From DAOTVX01 sp034436015 (GTDB lineage Bacteria; Chloroflexota; Anaerolineae; Anaerolineales; Villigracilaceae), in the NCBI GenBank assembly GCA_034436015.1, contig DAOTWG010000031.1, forward strand, positions 62,001 through 126,000: a stretch of 64,000 nucleotides of DNA, in the 5' to 3' direction. Below, piece by piece: positions 54,506 through 63,039 of this stretch. Each line of letters begins with the position of its first letter. The stretch's first letter is position 1. The translations under genes were made by a program, and so were the position numbers. The notes beneath the pieces are model-generated. The model did not search any database. It worked only from the letters and a program-made list of their open reading frames with translations, and was not told where the DNA came from.

Positions 54506-56695
54506 CTATGCCTGCGCGCAGAATTGCTTCAACCAGTCTATCAACTCCTGACCTTTCTGGGGTGTATCGGCTTCGACCATCAGGCGCAGGACGGGCTCGG
54601 TGCCGGAGAAACGCAGGAGCGCCCAGTTGTCGTTCTCCAGCACGAGCTTGATTCCATCTAGGTAGGAAATGCCGATCACCGGGTAGGAACCGATGTGCGT
54701 GATGGACGCTTCTTTCATGCGTTGTGGGATGGTCGCGCGCATCTCCGGCGTGGCAGGGATGTTCTCCTCGAGCGAGTACAGGCGACCGGTGATCTTCCAG
54801 ACTTCTTCCTGCATTTCGGAGATATGTTTCCCGGTGCGGGCGAGCATCTCGACGACCAGGGCGCAGGCGAAGATGCCGTCTTTGCCCAGGATATGGCCGC
54901 GCACGGTCAGGCCGCCGCTCGATTCACCGCCCAGCAAGGCGTTATGCTTGACCATTGCCGCGGCGATATGCTTGAATCCGACCGGCACCTCGTAGCTTTT
55001 CTCGCCAAAACTGGCCGCCAGGCGGTCCAGCAAGTGAGTGGTTGCCAGGTTGCGTACCACGCAACCGCGTTGCCCCTTGACTTCGTGCAAGTACCAATAT
55101 ACCAAGCAAAGCAAGTCATTTGTGGATATGTAACGCCCTTTTTCGTCGATAATCGCAATGCGGTCGGCGTCGCCATCCATGGCCAATCCCAGGTCATAGT
55201 TGCCTTCGCGCAAGGTGGCGATCAGTATTTGGAGGGCTTCTAGATTGGGGGCTGGGGAACGCCCGCCAAAAAGCGGGTTGCGTCGTTCGTGAATGAACGT
55301 CACGCGGCACCGAGCTTCAGTGAGAATAATACCGAGCGTTAGCTGACCCACGCCGTACATAGGGTCCACGATGACGTTCAGGTTTGCCTGACGGATGGCC
55401 TCCATATCAATCATGTGTTCGATGGCGTCCACGTATTCGTTGGTGAAATCGCGGCGGCGGACGATGCCGGCTTCTAGCGCTAGATCGAGGTCAAGCTTGA
55501 CTACATCGCGCAACGTCAAGCGGTTGGTTTCTGTCTCGATCTGGTGTGTTTCGTCATCCAGCAAGAGCGAACCGTCTCCGTGGAATACTTTCAGACCGTT
55601 CCATTCGGGCGGGTTGTGACTGGCTGTGAACACCATGCCATAAGCGGAGTGGAGCAAGGCGGTGGCGTAGGTGACCAGCGGCGTCGGCGCGTCTTCGGAG
55701 AGGAGGATAACCGGAATGTTGTTGCCGGCAAAGACCTCGGCGGCAGTTTCCGCAGCATGGTCTGAGAGGAAGCGGCGGTCGTATCCTATGAGGACACCGC
55801 GCGCTTCGATGCCGCGTCGGACAATATCATTGGCCAGGGCCTGACAGAGCCGGCGGACGTTGTTCATCGTAAAGCCTTCGCCGATGACGGCGCGCCAGCC
55901 ACCGGTGCCAAACACAACCTGTTCTTCCGCCTCTGGCCGGCGTGGACGGAACAGCCGCTTTCGCAGAATCAGCTCGGCGTTTCTCAAGTCCTCCTCGCTG
56001 TTGATGCCTTGTGCCTCGTCGGGGTCATAGGTTTGGTAACTTTCCACCAGCAGGCCAGAGTGCACAAGGTGATGGATGCAGTCTGTGAAACGGTAGCCGC
56101 CATCCTGGGAGGATGGGGAGAGTTTTTCCAAGGCAGGGAAGATCACATCGGCGCGAACCACATACGCGCCCAGGTTCAGTTCGCGGATGTCGCGCACACT
56201 AAGTGAGGCGTCGGCGGCTTCGATGATGTCCACGATGCGTCCGCTGGCGTCGCGCAGGATGCGCCCGTAAGGGTAAGGCTGATCGACGACAGCGCTCAGC
56301 AAGGTCAGTTGCGCCTGACGCAGACGGTGGCGGTTAAGCAGGCCGCGAATCGAATCGGGGCGAAAGAGAGGCGTATCGCCATAGAGGATGAGCAAGTCGC
56401 CGCGAAACTCTTGTAGGAGCGGCTTGAGCTGCAATACCGCGTGGCCGGTGCCGCGTCGCTCCTCCTGACGTATGTATTGGTAAGCGGGGCCAAGATGGGC
56501 GCGCATCGCCTCCGCATCGCAGCCGACAACGAGGATCAAGTCCTCCGGGCGCACTACCTGCAAGGCGTTCTGCACCACGTAGTCGATGACCTTGCGCCCG
56601 CCGAGATCGTGGAGAAGGATAGACGGCGTATCCGCCGCAGCGCTTTCTCGCCCGGCGGCCAGGATGACGGCTTTGAGTTCGTGCGAAGAGGACAT
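54506..56695 (-). CDS. Fused nucleotidyltransferase-phosphoglucomutase/phosphomannomutase
   Basis: A 729-residue cytoplasmic fusion. Residues 1-about 245 form a GlmU/GalU-type nucleotidyltransferase: AVILAAG, YVVQNALQVVRPEDLILVVG, EERRGTGHAV, and LLILYGDTPLF with the metal Asp. The usual GxGTRM-x-K loop after AAG is degenerate (RESAAADTPS). The rest is an alpha-D-phosphohexomutase with VFGTGGWRAVIGEGFT, the phosphoserine in FTASHNPPEWNGLK, the metal loop DGDADRIAI, GGESSGGLT and the phosphate loop RFSGTEPVLR. The GTG at 56710 is an alternative start. Next to GH94, the mutase would handle glucose-1-phosphate, and the fused transferase might make a nucleotide sugar if its altered loop still works. 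Confidence 0.88.
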   Translation of the reverse strand: MSSSHELKAVILAAGRESAAADTPSILLHDLGGRKVIDYVVQNALQVVRPEDLILVVGCDAEAMRAHLGPAYQYIRQEERRGTGHAVLQLKPLLQEFRGDLLILYGDTPLFRPDSIRGLLNRHRLRQAQLTLLSAVVDQPYPYGRILRDASGRIVDIIEAADASLSVRDIRELNLGAYVVRADVIFPALEKLSPSSQDGGYRFTDCIHHLVHSGLLVESYQTYDPDEAQGINSEEDLRNAELILRKRLFRPRRPEAEEQVVFGTGGWRAVIGEGFTMNNVRRLCQALANDIVRRGIEARGVLIGYDRRFLSDHAAETAAEVFAGNNIPVILLSEDAPTPLVTYATALLHSAYGMVFTASHNPPEWNGLKVFHGDGSLLLDDETHQIETETNRLTLRDVVKLDLDLALEAGIVRRRDFTNEYVDAIEHMIDMEAIRQANLNVIVDPMYGVGQLTLGIILTEARCRVTFIHERRNPLFGGRSPAPNLEALQILIATLREGNYDLGLAMDGDADRIAIIDEKGRYISTNDLLCLVYWYLHEVKGQRGCVVRNLATTHLLDRLAASFGEKSYEVPVGFKHIAAAMVKHNALLGGESSGGLTVRGHILGKDGIFACALVVEMLARTGKHISEMQEEVWKITGRLYSLEENIPATPEMRATIPQRMKEASITHIGSYPVIGISYLDGIKLVLENDNWALLRFSGTEPVLRLMVEADTPQKGQELIDWLKQFCAQA

Positions 56696-56840
56696 GTTAA
56701 CCGGTGACACAAAATTCCTGAATTCAGCGAGAAAGAGACATCTGAGAAAACTCTTCTCAATTATACTTCTCTCCTAGAAACAGACGGCGCGCGTCTTGTG
56801 CGTTTTTTTATCATTCTGCGGCGATCGTAAGGGGTAGAAA

Positions 56841-56885
56841 CAAGTGGTCAATCACTTGCTTTGCAAAGAACCTCTATGGTATAAC
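56841..56885 (+). promoter_or_regulatory. Promoter with overlapping inverted repeat for the GH39-like gene
   Basis: TTGCTT (56856-56861), an 18-base spacer and TATAAC (56880-56885). An inverted repeat CAAGTG-GTCAAT-CACTTG (56841-56858) overlaps the -35 and may be an operator. On the minus strand a TATAAT near 56759-56764 could serve the fusion gene in the other direction. Confidence 0.5.
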
Positions 56886-56926
56886 CAGAACAGGAAATCC
56901 CAACGCTCACGTTCAGGAGAATCCCT

Positions 56927-58276
56927 ATGGTGCGTACATTCCTCCTCCCGGCGATAACGCTGATTCTTTCCGTTGCTTGTAGCGGCGTCTCGCCTGTACT
57001 CTCTAGCCCAACGCCGGCCTTCACGCCCACGCCAACCAGCATCCCTACCCCCGTGCCGGATGTGCTGTATGTGGATGCCGGCATCGGTCTAGGCGAAATC
57101 AGCCCTTATCTCTATGGGACAAACTATGGACCCATGCACGCGGTTACCCTGGAGATGATGCCCTATGCTCTGGAAGCTGGCTTTACCGCATTTCGCTTCC
57201 CTGGCGGGGCGTGGGGCGATGAGACCGACCTGAGGCCTTTCCAGATTGACCAGTTCATGGACTTCTGCAAACAGTTTGGAGCCTTGCCGACCATTAGCGT
57301 CCGTCTGAAAAACGGCAAACCGGAGGTCGCGGCGGAGTTGGTCCGCTATACTAACCTGGAGAAGCGCTACGGCGTCGTTTACTGGAGCATTGGCAACGAG
57401 CCAACGCTCTATGAAGGCGATCTTAGGGAGACGTATGACACGGTGCGCTTTAACCGCGAATGGCGGGCGATCGCCGAGGCGATGAAAGCAGTGGACCCGA
57501 CCATCCAATTGATGGGGCCTGAGCTCCATCAGTGGGGCGTTGACCTGCAGAGTACGCCAAAGGATTCTTCCGGCCGCGACTGGATGATCGAGTTCCTCAA
57601 GGCCAACGGCGACCTGGTGGATGTCGTCACCGTCCATCGCTACCCACTTTGGAAGCCTTTCGCGCAGTCGGTGACGCCGGCTGAACTGCGCGCGAACACA
57701 CAGGAGTGGGATAATCTGGTCATTTACCTGCGCAGCCTGATTCATGAACTGACCGGGCGCGACTTGCCGATCGCGTTTACCGAGGTCAACTCCGATCCGC
57801 GCAGCGTCATGCTTGGCGAGGCGACCCCGGATACGCTCTACAACGCTATCTGGTACGCTGATGTGCTGGGACGCCTTGGCCGCCAGGGCGTTTTCATGGT
57901 GAATCAATGGGTTATCTCGCAACGCTCGACAGGGTTGGGGCTGTTCATGGGGAATACCATTCGCCCTACCCTCTACACGTTCTACCTGTACAAACGGTTT
58001 GGTAACGAACGGGTGTATGCGGCATCCGGAATTCCCGACGTCAATCTCTACGCGGCTCGGCGGAAAGACGGCGCGCTGACGCTGATGGTGGTGAATCTCA
58101 AGGATACAGAGCAACGCGTTCCGATTCGCGTGGAGGGCGTTTCCGTCGGCCAGGCAGAAGTCTGGCGCCTGGATGCGGAATACAACGCCGAGAACCTTGG
58201 CGTGGAACAGTTTGGGAACGAAGGCACGCTAACGTTACCTCCCTGGTCGGTTACGTTATACGTGCTCATGCCTTGA
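56927..58276 (+). CDS. Secreted clan GH-A glycosidase lipoprotein (GH39/GH51-like)
   Basis: A 449-residue lipoprotein: signal ending LSVAC, a Pro/Thr-rich linker (FTPTPTSIPTPVPD), then a (beta/alpha)8 glycosidase. It has YGTNYGPMHA, FRFPGGAWGDETDL, the acid/base Glu in YWSIGNEPTLYEGD, TVHRYPLW and the nucleophile candidate Glu in IAFTEVNSDP. The end is a beta-sandwich (LMVVNLKDTEQRVPIRVEG). The overall look fits alpha-L-arabinofuranosidase or GH39-type enzymes; family and substrate are not certain. ATG follows AGGAG. It diverges from the fusion gene and probably degrades extracellular glycans along with the GH94 route. Confidence 0.75.
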   Translation: MVRTFLLPAITLILSVACSGVSPVLSSPTPAFTPTPTSIPTPVPDVLYVDAGIGLGEISPYLYGTNYGPMHAVTLEMMPYALEAGFTAFRFPGGAWGDETDLRPFQIDQFMDFCKQFGALPTISVRLKNGKPEVAAELVRYTNLEKRYGVVYWSIGNEPTLYEGDLRETYDTVRFNREWRAIAEAMKAVDPTIQLMGPELHQWGVDLQSTPKDSSGRDWMIEFLKANGDLVDVVTVHRYPLWKPFAQSVTPAELRANTQEWDNLVIYLRSLIHELTGRDLPIAFTEVNSDPRSVMLGEATPDTLYNAIWYADVLGRLGRQGVFMVNQWVISQRSTGLGLFMGNTIRPTLYTFYLYKRFGNERVYAASGIPDVNLYAARRKDGALTLMVVNLKDTEQRVPIRVEGVSVGQAEVWRLDAEYNAENLGVEQFGNEGTLTLPPWSVTLYVLMP

Positions 58277-58284
58277 GCAAGAAT

Positions 58285-58315
58285 GGGCTCCGCCTGAGCG
58301 CAAGGGGCGGAGCCC
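58285..58315. terminator. Terminator between convergent GH39-like and SPT genes
   Basis: Ten-base perfect stem GGGCTCCGCC / GGCGGAGCCC with an 11-base loop, followed on the plus strand by GTTTCGTC. It sits just after the GH39-like stop and 31 bases after the stop of the minus-strand gene, so it may serve both. Confidence 0.75.
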
Positions 58316-58345
58316 GTTTCGTCGCGCGTCGGGATAGACGAGCGG

Positions 58346-59527
58346 TCAGGAAATCAGTCCCAGCTGTTTGCCGACGCGCGCGTAGGTTTCCAATACGTAC
58401 GCTAATTGCTCGTCGGTATGCGTTGCCATGTAACTGGTGCGCAATAATTGTTGCCCTTGGGGGACGGCCGGCGCCAGCACCGGGTTGACGAACACGCCGG
58501 CCTCGAAGAGCGCCTTCCAGGTCATCAGGGTGAAGGTATCGTCGCCGATGATGATCGGGATAATGGGCGAGGCAGAGTTGCCAATGTTGAACCCCAACGC
58601 ATGCAGTTCGCGACGCATCCGCTCGCTGATGGCGTTCAGGCGTTGAATGCGTTCGGGTTCCTCGCGCATGATCTGGAGCGCGGTCAGAGCAGCAGCGGCG
58701 TTCGCGGGCGGGATGCTCGCGCTGAAGATGAGCGCGCGGGCATGGTGTTTGATGTAATGAATCACATCCTCATCACCGGCCACGAATCCGCCGAGGGAAG
58801 CGAACGACTTGCTGAACGTGGACATGATGAGGTCCACCGAGTCGGTCAGCCCAAAGTGGGCGGCTGTTCCGCGTCCGCCGCCGAGGACGCCGATGGCATG
58901 CGCGTCGTCCACCATCAAGCGCGCCCCATATTTCTTGCACAGTGCGGTGATTTCCGGCAGCGGCGCAATGTCCCCGCCCATGCTATAGAGACCGTCCACA
59001 ACGACGAGTTTGCCCTGTCCTTCTGGAATGCTGGCCAGCACGCGCTCCAGATCGTGCATGTCGTTGTGGCGGAAACGTTTGGTCTCGCCCCAGCTTAAGC
59101 GAGCACCGTCCACAATGCTGGCGTGATCGTCTTTATCCAGAATGACCACATCGTTGCGCCCGACGAGGGCGCTGATGGTGCCTAAGTTCGTCTGCATGCC
59201 GGTCGAGAAGACCAGCGCGGCCTCCTTGCCGACCCACTCTGCCAGTTCGTGTTCCAGTTGTTCGTGCAGTTCGAGCGTCCCGTTTAGGAAGCGAGAGCCG
59301 GTGCAACTGGTGCCAAAACGGTGAATGGCGTCCAGCGCGGCCTGGCGGACGCGCGGGTCGGTGGTAAGACCGAGATAGTTGTTCGAACCACACATGATGA
59401 GACGATGGCCGCGAAAGAAAGCCACCGTTCCTTCGTTTTCTGTGAGTGGGAGGAAATAGGGGTAAAGACCGGCGGCCATCGCTTCCCTGGCGGCGGTGTA
59501 GCGGCGACATTTCTCGAAAATGTCCAT
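58346..59527 (-). CDS. Serine palmitoyltransferase-like alpha-oxoamine synthase
   Basis: A PLP enzyme that condenses an amino acid with an acyl-CoA. The best fit is serine palmitoyltransferase (first step of sphingolipid synthesis). The 393-residue protein has GLYPYFLPL, CGSNNYLGLTTDPRV, GSRFLNGTLELHEQLE, the stacking His135 in LDKDDHASIVDGA, FRHNDMHDLERVL, Asp208 and His210 in VDDAHAIGVLGGGRG, and the PLP lysine Lys240 in STFSKSFASLGGFVAGD. The C-terminal VFVNPVLAPAVP and TSYMATHT match the Bacteroidetes SPT group as I remember it. Glycine acetyltransferase (Kbl) or BioF remain possible. The preceding gene is a ketodihydrosphingosine-reductase-like SDR ending 9 bases upstream, which supports the SPT call. 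Confidence 0.82.
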   Translation of the reverse strand: MDIFEKCRRYTAAREAMAAGLYPYFLPLTENEGTVAFFRGHRLIMCGSNNYLGLTTDPRVRQAALDAIHRFGTSCTGSRFLNGTLELHEQLEHELAEWVGKEAALVFSTGMQTNLGTISALVGRNDVVILDKDDHASIVDGARLSWGETKRFRHNDMHDLERVLASIPEGQGKLVVVDGLYSMGGDIAPLPEITALCKKYGARLMVDDAHAIGVLGGGRGTAAHFGLTDSVDLIMSTFSKSFASLGGFVAGDEDVIHYIKHHARALIFSASIPPANAAAALTALQIMREEPERIQRLNAISERMRRELHALGFNIGNSASPIIPIIIGDDTFTLMTWKALFEAGVFVNPVLAPAVPQGQQLLRTSYMATHTDEQLAYVLETYARVGKQLGLIS

Positions 59528-59536
59528 AGCTTCTCC

Positions 59537-60361
59537 TCAGTTCTTGGGATTAGAAGAACGGCGTGCCCGGGCGATGAGCCGGTCCATGAGAGGGTAAACG
59601 CCGTTGCCGAGCAAGTTATTAAGATAGTAGAGGACTTTGGTTTCCAGGCCGGGCAGGATGAGGTAACGCCCACGTGCCGCGTCGTGCAGGATGACGCGCG
59701 CAACCGTCTCTGCGGAAAGCAGGCCGGCATTCCCGGCCAGGGCGCGAGTCTCGGGCGGCTTGAGAGGCGTTTCGTAGGCCAGTTGAGGGGTGTCGGTATC
59801 CGGCGGAAACACGACCGAGACGCGAATGCCCAGCGGTTTGAGTTCGGCGCGCAGAATATCGGAAAAGCCGCGCACGGCGTACTTCGACGCGCCATAGGCG
59901 GTATAACCAAAGACGCCCAGAAAGCCAGCCACGGAGGAGATGTTGATGATGTGGCCGCTGCCGCGAGCGATCAGGGCCGGCAGCGCTGCCTTGATCACAT
60001 GCACTGTGCCGAGATAGTTAACTTCCATCATCTGGCGGAATATCTCCACGGGTAAATCCTGCACGTAGCCGGGATAGGTGATTCCGGCCGAGTTGATCAG
60101 CACGTCCGGGGCGCCGCTGACGCGCTGGATTTCCTCGAACGCCGCCCGTACCTGCTCCCATTGGGAAACGTCCACGCTTCGAATATGGCATTCACCGCGC
60201 ATCTGCGCTTGGACTTCGGCCAAAGCCTCCTTGCGGCGGGCAAGCAACCATAGGCGCGCGCCGGCGGCATCGAGCAACCAGGCCAGCGCCTTGCCGATCC
60301 CACTCGATCCACCGGTAATCACTACAGTTTTCCCTTGATAGACTTGTTCCCATGAAGCCAT
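59537..60361 (-). CDS. 3-ketodihydrosphingosine reductase-like SDR
   Basis: A short-chain dehydrogenase of 274 residues that would reduce 3-ketosphinganine to sphinganine with NADPH. It shows the Rossmann TGGSSGIGKALAW, NSAG, Ser142/Ser143, and the catalytic Tyr156 and Lys160 in YTAYGASKYAVRG. The segment VFPPDTDTPQLAYETPLKPPETR closely resembles the PPDTDTPG...KPLET signature of eukaryotic KDSR/TSC10 and is not usual in generic SDRs. The C-terminus has a short hydrophobic segment (VLYYLNNLLGNGVYPLMDRL). GGAGGT lies before the ATG. It is followed after 9 bases by the SPT-like gene and preceded after 102 bases by a GH116 gene on the same strand. Confidence 0.8.
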   Translation of the reverse strand: MASWEQVYQGKTVVITGGSSGIGKALAWLLDAAGARLWLLARRKEALAEVQAQMRGECHIRSVDVSQWEQVRAAFEEIQRVSGAPDVLINSAGITYPGYVQDLPVEIFRQMMEVNYLGTVHVIKAALPALIARGSGHIINISSVAGFLGVFGYTAYGASKYAVRGFSDILRAELKPLGIRVSVVFPPDTDTPQLAYETPLKPPETRALAGNAGLLSAETVARVILHDAARGRYLILPGLETKVLYYLNNLLGNGVYPLMDRLIARARRSSNPKN

Positions 60362-60463
60362 ATGGGACCTCCATTGGTTGTCAGGCGAGATGGAAGGATG
60401 GGGGCAAATGCTCTCTTGTTGTTATAAGCACCGCTTGATTCGATAGGGCGCACATCGGCGCGC

Positions 60464-62950
60464 TTAGCGGCTCCCCGTTCCCTTTGCCAGAAGGGCAGGG
60501 TATCCTTCGAGCGCCCACTGCATAGCCCACACCGCCAGCGGGCGCATGTAGCCCACCGCGCGGTAGACGTCGTTCACGTCCAGTGCTTCGGGGGTCTGGA
60601 AGAAGAGACCGTAATCGCGGTAAATGGAGAGGTACACGCCGCGCGCGGTGGCAAACGCCTCCTCACGTAAGCCTTCCTGAATCATGCAAGCGGCTAGAGC
60701 AAAGGTCACGCCGGTCCATGTTTCGAGGGCTTGCAGGTTGGAGGCGTCATATGAACCGTCAGGACGCATACCGTTCAATGCGCCACACTCGCCGTTGCGG
60801 AATTTCTGGACGTTGAAGGCGAAGATTTTGCGTAGGGCAGAGCGAGTGTGCTCGGGCGGAACCACTCCCTCCAGACCGCAGGCGCGGGAATACCAATGCC
60901 CGGCAAGTTGGTCAGCCATGATGCTGTCGTGGCTGCGGCTGCGGCTGGCATCGTAGTTATAATATTCGCCGTTCCACAAATGGGCTTCGTAGGCCTGGCG
61001 CGCCTTGATGAATTGGTCGCGGTACGCAGCGGCCAAGTCGCGCTCGCCGATTTCCTCCGCCAGCGCGGCTGCGGCCTGCAGACAAGCCGACCAGAGTCCG
61101 CCGGTGTAGGTGCTTGGCCCGCTGACCGGCCAGGTGTCGTATGTTTGATCGGGGAAGTTGTCGTTCTCGATAAGGCCGTCGCCGTCGCGGTCGAAGCGCT
61201 GCATGTACGCCACCGCGGCGCGTACAGCCGGCCAGGCTTCGTTCAGGAATGCGCGATCGCGCGTCAGGGCATAATCGCGGTAGATTTGCAACACGAATTT
61301 TGGATTCAGGTCTTTCCAACGGCTGACATCCTGCATGATGTAGGCGTTGACCTGCTCCCACGGCGCGGCGACGGGGCTGCCCAGGTCGTGCGGCACAGCA
61401 CCGCGCACTTTGCGCGGTGCTTTGTGGCCGGAGAGCAACATGACGCACACTTCGGGATGCTCGACGTTCAACGAGTGGATGAAGTCGCGTTGCAGGCTGA
61501 GTTCGAGTTGGGGCCAGAGCATGGCCAACGCGAATGAGGCGTAGAAGTGCACGTCGTAGGTGTTGTACATGCGATATTCGTAACTCTCGAGGTAGCCGAA
61601 GTGACCGATTTCGGGTTCGGGCAGGGGCGGGTAGGGCGGCGGCGTATCGTCCACGCGCCCGGCAGTCCAGAGGGTGCCGCCATCCACGAGGTAGTACGTT
61701 TCGTTAAAGAGAAGGGCTTTGTACCAATCGGGCAGGTCGGGGTTGTCGAGGATGGGCTGCTGCCAGGCTTCGATTTGCGCCTCCCATGCTTTGTAGTGTT
61801 GCAGGGCGTCACGAGCAATGTGCGCAGCGGCCTTGCCATCGCGACCGTAGAAGCGCGTGTAACGGCGATACCAGCCCGAACCCCAACCAAAGCGGGCGAT
61901 GGGCATATCCCACGCCAGCGCGAAGATGATTTCTCTGGTCTGACCGGCGGGCACGTGGACGCGCGCGGCTACAGCCGCGCCGATGCTCTCGCCACGCGCC
62001 GAAGGCGTCTCATCGCCGTTGTCTTCCAACAGGCCGTCGGCGGCGAAGTCGTTCCAGGGCGCCGCTCCGTTGCCGTTCGTGGAAAAGCGGGTGTAGGCAG
62101 TGAGATGCACATCGGAGTCGGCGCGGGCGGCGATGGCGAAGGTCAGCGGGTCTTTGAAGAACGACGGGGCATGCCCTTTCTGACGTGGGCGCGGCTGGCG
62201 ATGAATGTGATGCAATTCCACGCCTAGGGCGTCCTCCGCGCGAAAGGCGTGGTTGCTGTGACCACCGGCCAGATCATTGGCTTTTCCCACGCCATTTTGG
62301 AAGGTGAACAGAATCGATACCTCTGCATCACTCTCGTCGCAGTTTTCTACCGTCCAAACGAAAACGCCGACCGGAAAACTGCTCTCGCGGTAATTGTGCG
62401 GGATGACCGGCGAGATCTGACGGCAGGTTAGGCGCAAGCCGGGCAACGGCTCTTCGTAAACCGTCCAGGCGCGCGGAAAGAGAGCGTAGTAGGCGCCTTT
62501 TTCGGGCGGCAGCCCCCAGCCCCAAGATGCGAGCGAATCGCGTGGCGCCGGGCGTGGGTTCAGGACGATGGCTCGCGCGGGCTGGCCTGGCCGCTGCGCC
62601 CAAAGCGAGAACTGGTCGGCGGCGAGTGCACCGTAGTGTACCATGCCGGCTTGCAATTGCCAACGTACGAAGTCGCCGCGAAAGCCACGCGTCACTGTCC
62701 CCCCGCCCAGCCCGCCGAGCGGGACGCCCATATCGGGGGTGATTTTCAGGCCACCGACCGTCTCCATGACCGGTGGGCGGCCGGCGGCGCGCTCGTGATT
62801 CACGTGCCGCAACACGCGCACGATGAGCGGCAACATGTCCACGAATTCACGCAGGGATAACCTGCGGTTGCGCCAAGGGCGCAGGGGTTTCTCATCGAAG
62901 CGACGTTTCCAGGCGAGAAGGGGAATGTCTGGGGAAGAGCGAGTCATCAT
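60464..62950 (-). CDS. GH116 family glucosylceramidase/beta-glucosidase (GBA2-like)
   Basis: An enzyme hydrolysing beta-glucosyl linkages, related to human non-lysosomal glucosylceramidase GBA2. Two domains are visible: an N-terminal beta-domain with GVPLGGLGGGTVTRGFRGDF, FPRAWTVYEE, LTCRQISPVIPHNY and FPVGVFVWTVEN, and a catalytic (alpha/alpha)6 domain with FNETYYLVDGGTLW, GYLESYEYRMYNTYDVHFY and NFPDQTYDTW. By the 150-residue spacing of the known human pair, the nucleophile is likely Glu468 and the acid/base Asp618 (numbered from 62989). ATG 62950 was preferred because GGTGG precedes it; 62989 is possible. There is no signal peptide or helix, so it is cytoplasmic. A TATAAT at 63017-63022 (minus) may start this three-gene set. 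Confidence 0.9.
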   Translation of the reverse strand: MMTRSSPDIPLLAWKRRFDEKPLRPWRNRRLSLREFVDMLPLIVRVLRHVNHERAAGRPPVMETVGGLKITPDMGVPLGGLGGGTVTRGFRGDFVRWQLQAGMVHYGALAADQFSLWAQRPGQPARAIVLNPRPAPRDSLASWGWGLPPEKGAYYALFPRAWTVYEEPLPGLRLTCRQISPVIPHNYRESSFPVGVFVWTVENCDESDAEVSILFTFQNGVGKANDLAGGHSNHAFRAEDALGVELHHIHRQPRPRQKGHAPSFFKDPLTFAIAARADSDVHLTAYTRFSTNGNGAAPWNDFAADGLLEDNGDETPSARGESIGAAVAARVHVPAGQTREIIFALAWDMPIARFGWGSGWYRRYTRFYGRDGKAAAHIARDALQHYKAWEAQIEAWQQPILDNPDLPDWYKALLFNETYYLVDGGTLWTAGRVDDTPPPYPPLPEPEIGHFGYLESYEYRMYNTYDVHFYASFALAMLWPQLELSLQRDFIHSLNVEHPEVCVMLLSGHKAPRKVRGAVPHDLGSPVAAPWEQVNAYIMQDVSRWKDLNPKFVLQIYRDYALTRDRAFLNEAWPAVRAAVAYMQRFDRDGDGLIENDNFPDQTYDTWPVSGPSTYTGGLWSACLQAAAALAEEIGERDLAAAYRDQFIKARQAYEAHLWNGEYYNYDASRSRSHDSIMADQLAGHWYSRACGLEGVVPPEHTRSALRKIFAFNVQKFRNGECGALNGMRPDGSYDASNLQALETWTGVTFALAACMIQEGLREEAFATARGVYLSIYRDYGLFFQTPEALDVNDVYRAVGYMRPLAVWAMQWALEGYPALLAKGTGSR

Positions 62951-63039
62951 TGTTCCACCATGAAAGCGAATCTGGCCTGTGGTTTCCATAGGCCGTTTAC
63001 GAATCCGTGCATTCTGATTATAAACGCGTCTGGAGTGAC

